This document shows, piece after piece, positions 1 to 8,364 of a stretch of 64,000 nt of DNA. Source of the DNA: Hansfordia pulvinata. Lineage: Eukaryota > Ascomycota > Sordariomycetes > Xylariales. The notes beneath the pieces were generated by a model. It made no database searches. It saw only the letters and a program-made list of their open reading frames with translations, and was not told the DNA's origin. Each line of letters begins with the position of its first letter. The stretch's first letter is position 1. A program made the position numbers and the translations under genes. The stretch spans positions 35,431 through 99,430 of the forward strand of contig BJKQ01000037.1 of the NCBI GenBank assembly GCA_006538405.1, read 5' to 3'.

Positions 1-2662
1 AAAAGTTGGAGTAAATGGAGCACAGTTTATTACATCTTTAAGTGTAATAGTTACTACATTATTAGCAATAACTGCTTTCTTTGAAGTAGGGTTTAATAAT
101 ATTCCTGTTTCAATAGAACTATTTAGATGAATAGATAGTGAATGATTTAATATTACATGAGGTTTTGAATTTGACAGTTTAACTGTTGCTATGTTAATAC
201 CTGTATTAATAATAAGTTCTTTAGTTCATATTTATTCTATTAGTTACATGAGTAACGATCCTCATGTGCAAAGGTTTTTTAGTTATTTAAGTTTATTCAC
301 TTTTATGATGATTATATTAGTAACTGCAAATAATTACTTATTAATGTTTGTAGGTTGAGAAGGTGTAGGAGTTTGTTCTTACCTTTTAGTTAGTTTCTGA
401 TTCACTAGAATTGCTGCTAACCAAAGTTCTCTTTCTGCTTTTTTAACTAACAGAGTAGGTGATTGTTTCTTAACTGTAGGTATGTTTGCTATATTATGAT
501 CTTTAGGTAATTTAAATTATGCTACTGTATTTTCATTAGCTCCTTACATCAACGAAAATGTAATAACTGTTATAGGTATATGTTTATTAATAGGTGCTAT
601 GGCTAAAAGTTCTCAAGTGGGTCTTCACATATGACTACCTATGGCGATTAATTTCTAGTCGCAGACGACAAACATAAAAGTAATTTTTGTCGTAGGGTAT
701 CACTATTAAAGTATAGCAAGGATTAAACCATATATACAAATATAAGTAGAGATTCCCAACTAAAGTGAAAACGGTCAAAATATTTGTACTTAATACAAGA
801 CCGTCGGCAGTTTAATATGTCGCTACAGACTGGTTCACTTCGGGGTCACTGAAATGTGGCTGAATGTACAGTCGAACATTGAAAATAATTTCATAGATAC
901 AATAAGTATTTTTTTTCACAATTACGTTACTTTAATATTAGTAATAAACCTAATAAAGGAGAGCTTGCTGATCCTTAACCTTAACCTTAACGGAAGGAGA
1001 GTTTACACACGGAGAGTTTACATACGGAGAGGGGGTGAGCTTGCGCCCCCCCCCCACCCAGCCAGAAGAAGTACTCAAACTAATAAACATATTAGTTTCT
1101 GAATCTCCGATTAACGCCACTTAAGGTGGCTGAAACTTGGGCATGTTTACACAGCCCGAGAAAAGAAGTATTGTATTATGTCTAATATAAGAGAACGTAA
1201 ATTGGGAAATAAAAGTGTCTGAAGAATTTATATTAAGAAATCTAGTTTGGATAGTTTTAATAAGTTAATTATACCTTACATGATACCAGATATGTTTAGA
1301 TTACTCATCCTTTGGATGGGTACCCCTAGCTAGCTCCTAATTAGGTTTTACGGGCGCCGTACATAAGAGCTAGTTCTAAATATTCTTAATAATTAAATTT
1401 AATGTCGGGAAGGACCAACTCCAGTTTCAGCTTTAATACACGCCGCTACTATGGTTACCGCGGGTGTGTACTTATTAATCCGTTCATCTCCTTTAATAGA
1501 ATACAGTTCGACTGTATTATTATTATGTTTATGATTAGGTGCTATCACTACTGTATTTAGTTCTTTAGTAGGTTTATTCCAACAAGATATTAAAAAAGTT
1601 ATTGCATACTCTACAATGTCACAACTGGGAATGATGGTTATAGCTATAGGGTTATCTTCATACAATGTAGCTTTATTCCATTTAGTTAATCATGCATTCT
1701 ATAAAGGATTATTATTCTTGGGGGCAGGTGCAGTAATTCACGCTGTAGCGGATAACCAGGATTTCAGAAAATATGGAGGGTTAATATCTTTCTTACCTTT
1801 AACTTATTCTGTTATATTGATAGCTAGTCTAAGTTTAGTAGCTTTCCCTTTCATGACAGGATTCTATAGTAAAGATTTTATACTAGAATCTGCATTTGGT
1901 CAATATTATTTTAGTAGTATAGCTGTATATGTTATAGCAGTAATAGGTGCTATATTCACTACTTTATACTCTGTGAAAGTTTTATATTTAACTTTCTTAA
2001 CTAATCCTAATGGACCTAAAATATATTACAAACATGCGCATGAGGGTGATATATTTTTAAGTTTACCATTAGTTATATTAGCAATCTTTTCTATATTTTT
2101 TGGTTATATAACTAAAGATGTGTTTATAGGTTTAGGTTCAGGATTTTTCATTGATAATAGTATTTTCATACATCCTGCTCACGAGATAATGTTAGATACT
2201 GAATTTGCAGTACCTGTATTATTTAAACTATTACCTTTAATATTCACTATATCATTTAGTGTATTAGCTATTATATTCTCAGAATTTTTACCTGAATCTT
2301 TAATAAGTTTTAAGTTTACTAAATTAGGTTATACTATTTTTGGTTTCTTTAACCAAAGATTTTTAGTTGAAATGTTTTATAATAAATATATCACGAATTT
2401 AATTTTATATTTAGGAGGACAAACTACTAAAGTTTTAGATAAAGGAAGTATAGAATTAATTGGGCCTTTTGGTCTTGAAACTGGTTTAGTTAAACTAAGT
2501 AAAAATATTTCATACTTAAGTACAGGTGTTGTAACAAGTTATGCTTTATATATACTTATGGGTATAGTATTATATTTACTTATAACTTATTTACCTATAC
2601 TAAGTGTAGATTTAGTTATTTTATTTATTATAGTAGGATTTGCTAGTTATACAACTAAGTAG
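1..2662 (+). CDS. nad5: NADH dehydrogenase subunit 5, 5'-partial, two exons
   Basis: Proton-pumping membrane subunit of respiratory complex I. Exon 1 occupies 1-648 (frame starting at base 2, 5' end cut by the window) and exon 2 occupies 1408-2662, joining in phase AT|G to give the conserved [20 protein letters not shown] stretch. Conserved Nad5 blocks seen are [17 protein letters not shown] in exon 1 and the histidine/lysine segment [20 protein letters not shown] in exon 2. Many hydrophobic helices run through both exons. TGA is used for Trp (for example at the conserved LFRWIDSEW), fixing genetic code 4. In the usual ascomycete order nad4L lies just upstream, outside this window. The splice point is placed by protein continuity, so it may be off by a base or two. 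Confidence 0.97.
649..1407 (+). mobile_element. nad5 group I intron without ORF, invaded by repeats
   Basis: The 759-base intron interrupts nad5 between codons for M-A and M-E-G-P. A group I core is visible: a P7-like pair GCTACAGACTGG (about 812-823) and AATGTACAGTCG (about 863-874), preceded by an ACGGTCAAAAT...GACCGTCGG helix. The core closely resembles that of the cob intron here. No endonuclease survives. About 955-1060 holds a compound repeat (GAGCTTGC, CTTAAC hexamers, GGAGAGTTTACACAC units, poly-C). Confidence 0.85.
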
Positions 2663-3607
2663 ATATTCTTTTAAGTGACAGTTTAAATGGGGAGCGGAGG
2701 GTAGGGTGGGCGCAAGCTGGACTACGTCACAGCAAGCTGCCCCCCCGGTAGGGGTACCCCACCCACCACGCAGCCCCCCCTAAGAATTTAGCACATTTCA
2801 CACGAGGGAGCTTACTGATCCAGATGATAAGCGCTGGGGTGGGTACCCCCTCGCCTCCTAAGAATTTAGCCTCTAAGGGCATAAATATATATATTTATAG
2901 CTAACCAATAAATGTTTTGGTTAGCGAATCTCATTAACTTAACGGTAAAGTAAAATACTTAGTGTATTATAATTTTAGTTCAAATCTAAACTGAGATACA
3001 TAAATAGAACAAGAGTTCTCATAATTAGGTATTCTTGTTGTGCTACTAAATTATAGCCCCACCCTCTAATAAATTTATTAATTTGGCTGGCTTATCCTTT
3101 GGTAGGAGAGCTTGCTGTGACTACGTCAAATCAAAGCAAGCTCTTCATGTGTGGCTAAATTCTTAGGGAGAGTGGGCTCCCCCCCCCTGAGAGGGGGGGG
3201 GGTACCCCACCCTCGCATGTTTACACAGAAATATAGCGCTTATCCTCTAGATCAGGAGGGCGGAGCTTGCATGTTTACACTTAAATCCCTCGCATGAGAG
3301 CTTGCTGTATATCCATGTGTGCGGGTAAATCGGAGAAGGAGGCTTCGCACACCAAGCAAGCTCGCCCCCCCTTTCCAAAGGTTAAGGATAAGTAGTCAAA
3401 ACACAGCACTAAAAAAAAATCCCTCCCCTCTGCCAGCTCCCTCCAAAGGTTAAGGATACGCAAGCTCTTATTATGGGGTGGAAGGCGGCCGAGCTTCCCT
3501 AGCCATCATAAAGCTCCGCTCCTAAGAAGAGCGGTTCTGATCTTCTGGATCAGCGAGCTCCGAAATGATGCGCGGGTACCCCCTCGATAATAGTATAGCC
3601 CCGCAGT
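2663..3607. repeat. nad5-GNAT spacer, GC-rich short repeats
   Basis: Apart from the tRNA-like gene at 2928-2998, no gene is seen. The spacer holds GAGCTTGC and GCAAGCTC palindromes, GACTACGTCA units, TAAGAATTTAGC units, and a long poly-C/poly-G/GGTACC hairpin near 3176-3206. Confidence 0.7.
2928..2998 (+). tRNA. tRNA-like gene with apparent UAG anticodon
   Basis: The stretch folds as a cloverleaf: acceptor ATCTCAT with CTGAGAT (six of seven pairs), D stem ACTT/AAGT with GG in the loop, T stem TTTAG/CTAAA around TTCAAAT. The seven-base anticodon loop reads CTTAGTG, giving anticodon TAG, with an unusual T at position 37 and four of five stem pairs. The first 25 bases nearly match the trnK at 22743, so it is probably a diverged duplicate. 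A leucine identity would duplicate trnL(UAG) at 54971. Function is uncertain. Confidence 0.5.
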
Positions 3608-3853
3608 GACTCATAGATTTGTATGAGTCATAAAAATTGATGGCTCATATATTTAAATGCCTCATAGATTGATATGACTCATAGAAATTTATGGCTCATA
3701 GATTGAAATGCCTCATATACTCAAATGCCTCATAGATTGATATGACTCATAGATATTTATGACTCATAGATTGAAATGCCTCATAGATTGATATGACTGA
3801 TAGAAATTTATGACTCATAGATATTTATGACTCATAGATTGAAATGAGTCATT
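3608..3853. repeat. AT-rich minisatellite
   Basis: Tandem units of about 17-20 bases, based on CTCATAGATTGATATGA with variants ending AAATGC or AATTTATG, run for about 245 bases. They are unlike the GC-rich repeats elsewhere and directly precede the nuclear-type gene. Confidence 0.9.
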
Positions 3854-3956
3854 TCGTTTTTTTTTTGTAGGTAGGAGGACTAATTACCTAATAACAAAGA
3901 GCGCTTAATAATCGTTTCGCCCCACCAGAAACATGCACAAATTATAAATAAGACAG

Positions 3957-4078
3957 GTAAGTACCATCCTCAATATGGCTTTTCTATGATTATACACAAC
4001 TTTTCTTCAAATGACCTTGCTTCTTGCCGCATTTGACCTAAAATTTCTAACTTCATCTTACAACTCTTTTTTGTGCAG
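3957..4078 (+). other. Spliceosomal-type intron in the 5' leader of the GNAT gene
   Basis: The sequence has a complete set of nuclear pre-mRNA splice signals: donor CAG|GTAAGT at 3954-3962, branch-like CTAAC at 4047-4051, a pyrimidine-rich tract, and acceptor TGCAG ending at 4078. The predicted length of 122 bases is ordinary for a filamentous-ascomycete nuclear intron. It lies before the likely start codon, so it would be a 5' UTR intron. Mitochondria have no spliceosome, so this reads as a relic of a nuclear gene copied as DNA. Confidence 0.6.
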
Positions 4079-4126
4079 GTGTGCGCAAGCTCTCCTCTCC
4101 TGCTCCTAATATTTACACTTACCAAC

Positions 4127-4759
4127 ATGTCTTCTACTGTTTCAACCACTCGTCCTTTTCTAGGGTGCAACATTCTTGGTATTGTGACCCAACGTTTGAT
4201 CATTCGACCTCTTCTTCTATCAGACCTTCAATCTTTCTACACTATTCGAAGTCAACCCGAAGCTATGGCTCATTCGGGCAGAGGCAGACCCGATGCCAAC
4301 ATCGAGGAGACTAAAGACAAACTTCAACGTCTTCAGTTGCCTTATGAGAATAGGCACGTGTATTTTGGGATTTTTCTCAAAAATTCTGACGGAAGTGAGG
4401 GGTATCTGATCGGTGACGGTGGAGTTCACAAAATGATATCCGAAACCAGCGGATGGCCTGAATTAGGCTACAAGTTTAAGAAGGACTATTGGCATCAGGG
4501 ATACGCTACAGAGTTTCTGAAAGCTTTCCTCAATTTTTGGTGTAATTTGCCCCGTCAGTCTGTCGATATTGGAGTCCATTCGAGTACAGTGGACTATCTT
4601 GTTCAAGGTGAAGGATGTTTACACAGAGAGAGGGTTTGTGCTTGGACTACTAAGGATAATGTGGCTAGTCAGAATGTGTTGGAAAAGGCAGGTTTTGAGC
4701 GATTTCATGGATTAGAGGAGGAGGCTGCTGACTTGATTAATTGGCGATTTGTTTTCTAG
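4127..4759 (+). CDS. GNAT-family N-acetyltransferase, nuclear-type gene
   Basis: The 210-aa product looks like a RimJ/RimL-type (Acetyltransf_3) GCN5-related acetyltransferase, which would transfer acetyl from acetyl-CoA to an amine; the substrate is unknown. Seen: N-terminal strand TQRLIIRPLLLSDLQSFY, central WPELGYKFKKDYWHQGYATE with the Q-x-x-G-x-A acetyl-CoA loop, and the C-terminal DNVASQNVLEKAGFERF typical of the fold. Start chosen at 4127 (context ACCAACATGTC); an upstream in-frame ATG at 4073 would add 18 residues but falls inside the predicted spliceosomal intron. Codons are balanced and C/G-ending, Trp is TGG, and no TGA is used, unlike the AT-rich neighbours. A GGATGTTTACACAG segment near 4613 matches the mitochondrial repeat family and may be a short in-frame insertion. 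The ORF is intact, lies between nad5 and cob, and is probably a nuclear transfer. Confidence 0.85.
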   Translation: MSSTVSTTRPFLGCNILGIVTQRLIIRPLLLSDLQSFYTIRSQPEAMAHSGRGRPDANIEETKDKLQRLQLPYENRHVYFGIFLKNSDGSEGYLIGDGGVHKMISETSGWPELGYKFKKDYWHQGYATEFLKAFLNFWCNLPRQSVDIGVHSSTVDYLVQGEGCLHRERVCAWTTKDNVASQNVLEKAGFERFHGLEEEAADLINWRFVF

Positions 4760-5623
4760 TTGAGGGGGGGGGGGAGGGGCAAGCTCGACTATGTCACAGC
4801 AAGCTACGAAATATAGCGCTTATTCTCTGAATCAGCTAGCTCCCCTCGGAGTTATTGTGTCTGCCTTATCCTTAATCCTAATTTATGGATTACCAAACAC
4901 GCAGGGCGGTACCCCTCTTTTCCCCCCCCCCGTATAATAAGAAAAAAAACCGAGGGTGTAGGTTGCTCGGTACTAGTTTCATGTACACTGTTTTCTTTCC
5001 TTTTGATTATAGTGTCCAATATTGAATAGGAAAGGTGTTTACTTATCCTCTTAAAGACTTTCGTTAAGATCTTTGTTTCTGAAGAGTTTGTCGTAAACAT
5101 GCTTCAGATGACAAAATCTTACTTGTTTTTGATTTAGGATCCTACGGATATGTGTGTAGGGGACATTTCTGGGTACCTAGGAGGATTCAGAGCTTGCTTG
5201 GGGGCATATCCAGAACCTTCGATTAAGGATCAGCAAGCTCTGCCCCCCCCCTTCCCGGATTAGTGTAAACATGCAAGTTTTCCTACCCCCCCCTTACCTT
5301 CCCTCCTCTCAGCTAGCTCTCCTAGGTACCTTTTCGTATTTATCTGACACAAATGTAGCTTTTTTGGCTAAATTTTAGTCGGCTGGATGGATGGGTACCC
5401 CTCCTCTCCCCAGCTGAGATGGAGCTTGCAAGAGAGTGGTACCTTGCGCTCTATATAACCCTACAACATCCTCGTAGGGGCTAGATTACTAATTGTATCC
5501 TCTTATTTTAGGTAGAGGGATTTTTTAGCAAGCTCCGCCTTCATAGAACTGTATACATTATACTTTAGAGTTATTTGAAAATCTCTACTTTACAAGAAAT
5601 TACATTTTTATTTTTAATACTAA
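4760..5623. repeat. GNAT-cob spacer
   Basis: No gene is supported. Both ends hold the common GC repeats: GACTATGTCACAGCAAGCT, GCTTGCTTGGGGGC, CCAGAACCTTCG near 5212 and poly-C tracts. About 4930-5150 is repeat-poor, moderately balanced in composition, and could be 3' flank carried along with the acetyltransferase gene; this is inference. Confidence 0.55.
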
Positions 5624-8270
5624 ATGAGAATATTAAAAAGTCACCCCTTGTTGAAGCTCCTTAATGCCTATTTAATTGATTCATCTGAACCTAGTAATAT
5701 TAGTTACTTGTGAAATTTTGGATCATTGTTAGGTTTATGTCTTGTTATACAAATTGTAACAGGTGTAACATTAGCCATGCATTACAGTCCCAACGTATTA
5801 GAAGCATTTAATTCTGTTGAGCATATTATGAGAGACGTAAATAACGGATGATTAATTCGTTACTTACACAGTAACACTGCTTCTGCTTTCTTCTTCTTAG
5901 TATACTTACACATAGGTAGAGGTATATATTACGGATCTTATAGAGCTCCTAGAACATTAACATGAGCTATTGGTACTGTTATACTTATCTTAATGATGGG
6001 TACAGCTTTCTTGGGTTACGACTATAGCCCAATATGACATAAATATATAAGAGCTTGCGCCTCAACTTATAAAATTAAATTTGTGCGTGCCGAGAACTTT
6101 AAACTTGCGCCTTATTATAACCATCAATTTAAACGTACATTTAGCAGTTCTTCGTGTGTAAACAAGCTTGCGTCTGATAGCTTTAATAATAAAAGTTATG
6201 AGGCTAAATTTATTAGGGAGACCGTTCTAAATGAGTTTTTATTGAATAAAAACTTAAACCCTGTCATGTGTTATGAAAACTTACATCTAGAAGAAACAAA
6301 AAAAAATATAAATGCTTATTCTAAAGGTAGAAGTGGTGTATATTTAATACTTAATAAAAATACATTAGACTATTATGTAGGTTCAGCTTCTACAGATAAA
6401 ATATATTCAAGATTTCATAGACATTTATTGGGTTTTACTGGTAGTAAAATAGTAAAACTTGCAGTAAAAAAGTACAAATTATCGAATTTTTCTTTTATTA
6501 TATTAGAGGAATTTCCTCATATAGTTACTAAAGAAAACAATAAAATGTTGTTAGACCTAGAAGATTTTTATTTAAAAACACTATTGCCTAATTATAATAT
6601 ACTAACTGAAGCAGGTAATTCTTTTGGTTATAAACATACTGAAATAGATCGTATAAAAATGAAAACGAATTACAGTGAAGAACGTAGATTAGCTATAGGT
6701 AATTTAAATAGAGGTAAATCTTTAAGTGAGGAAACTAAGCTAAAAATAAAAGAAAAAGCTTTAAATAGACTACCTAGAACATTTACTACTGAAGCTTTAG
6801 GTAATATGCAAAAAGCAAGCAAACCTATAATACTTTATAATAAAGACGGTACGGTGTATGGTGAGTATTCTTCTATTACATTGGCAAGTTTAGGTTTAAA
6901 TTGCGCCATGAAAACTATTTATAGAGCGTTAAATAGTGAAAGTAAGATGTTAAAAAGACGTTGAATTGTTAAATTTAAAAACTCTTAGTTTTTGAGCGGA
7001 GCTCGGCTAAGTATATATTTATGTTATAGTCCCACGAGTACAAATCTATTTGCAATTTTTATAAAGAAATTTCTCCACTAAGAAGGGCGCGCTTAGCGCT
7101 TTTTAGTTTTTCCTGTTAGTCAAAGACTAAAAAGTAAAAACTGGAGGAGGCAGGTTACACCAGCCTCAGATTAAAGTGGTATATCTTGACAGAGATATAG
7201 AATAATCCCGCGTAAGGTACCTAACCTACGCTTATGATTATTTGGCAATACTAGTGAAAACGGTTAAAATTTTATTGATAGCTTTTAGCTTTAATATGAC
7301 AAGACCGTCGGTTATATAAATGATCGCTACAGACTGGGTCACTGGTGGGTGGCTGAAATGCTGCTTAATGTACAGTCGGAACTATTAATAAAGGAAATAA
7401 CCTCGAGGTTTATTTCTTTATTAACAGAATATGTGAATTCAAAGCTATTCTGGCATTATAATTTATTATAATGTATGTTTGTATGTTCTTCCTTACGGGC
7501 AAATGTCTTTATGAGGTGCTACAGTTATTACTAACTTAATTAGTGCTATACCTTGAATCGGTCAAGATATTGTTGAATTTATCTGAGGAGGTTTCTCAGT
7601 TAATAACGCTACATTAAACAGATTCTTTGCATTACATTTTGTATTACCTTTTGTATTAGCTGCTTTAGTTATAATGCATTTAATAGCTTTCCACGAAACA
7701 GCTGGTTCAAGTAACCCTTTAGGAATATCAGGTAACTATGATAGATTACCTTTTGCTCCTTACTTCGTATTTAAAGATTTAATTACAATCTTTATGTTTA
7801 TGTTTGGATTAAGTTTATTTGTATTCTTTATGCCTAATTACTTAGGAGATTCAGAAAATTACATAATGGCTAACCCTATGCAAACTCCACCTGCTATTGT
7901 ACCTGAATGATATTTATTACCTTTCTATGCAATATTAAGATCTATACCTAACAAATTATTAGGTGTTATCGCTATGTTCTTTGCTATATTAGCTATAATG
8001 TTATTACCTATTACAGATTTAGGTAGATCAAAAGGTTTACAGTTCAGACCTTTAAGTAAAATAGCTTTCTACGTATTTGTAGCTAATTTCTTAGTATTAA
8101 TGCAAATAGGTGCAAAACACGTTGAAACTCCATTTATAGAATTTGGACAATTAAGTACTTTATTATACTTTAGTCATTTTGTATTTATTATACCTGTTCT
8201 TTCTTTAATTGAAAACACATTAGTTGACTTATCTTTTAAAAATCATAAAGATAGTGGTGTTTTTAACTAA
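5624..8270 (+). CDS. cob: Cytochrome b, two exons
   Basis: Central subunit of complex III carrying both b haems and the quinol sites. Exon 1 is 5624-6019 (starting [14 protein letters not shown]) and exon 2 is 7485-8270 (starting [17 protein letters not shown]). Together they give 393 aa, a normal length. Visible hallmarks are haem-ligand histidines in LAMHYSPN and [16 protein letters not shown], the Qo-site PEWY motif (TGA for W), and eight hydrophobic helices. The intron falls inside FLGY|VLPYGQ, a well-known insertion site. The spacer to the next ORF is about 95 bases. Confidence 0.98.
6020..6988 (+). CDS. GIY-YIG homing endonuclease (cob intron ORF)
   Basis: An intron-encoded DNA endonuclease that would spread the intron into uninterrupted cob alleles. 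The frame is open from the end of exon 1, so it may be made as an exon-fused precursor; no early ATG is present. Seen in order: GIY-YIG core [19 protein letters not shown] (near 6330-6390), conserved [21 protein letters not shown]3-like DNA-binding repeats [13 protein letters not shown] and [13 protein letters not shown], and a C-terminal NUMOD1-like segment [14 protein letters not shown] near the end is read as W. No break is visible, so it looks functional. Confidence 0.9.
6020..7484 (+). mobile_element. cob group I intron encoding a GIY-YIG endonuclease
   Basis: The 1465-base intron splits the codon series for FLGY and VLPYG. Its 3' half carries the catalytic core: an AAACGGTTAAAAT...GACCGTCGG helix, GCTACAGACTGG near 7330 and TTAATGTACAGTCGG near 7365 as P7. 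The same core sequence occurs in the nad5 intron, so the two are related. Intron end set by continuity of cytochrome b. Confidence 0.9.
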
Positions 8271-8364
8271 AAACTTAGAGAGTTTTTCATTAGATTGAGG
8301 GAAGTCGGGCGCAAGCTCTGCTCTCCTTAAAAATGAAAAACTCAACTCATTTCTAGTTAATAAG

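Noticed and set aside
854..1102. An 82-codon frame in the nad5 intron
   Set aside because: It covers the ribozyme 3' part and a repeat array; the protein is mostly translated repeat with no domain.
3608..3853. CRISPR-like array
   Set aside because: The units are contiguous, degenerate and AT-rich, with no unique spacers, in a fungal mitochondrial genome.
4852..5100. Minus-strand 82-codon frame after the acetyltransferase
   Set aside because: No domain, ends in repeat sequence, and needs the opposite strand from every gene nearby.
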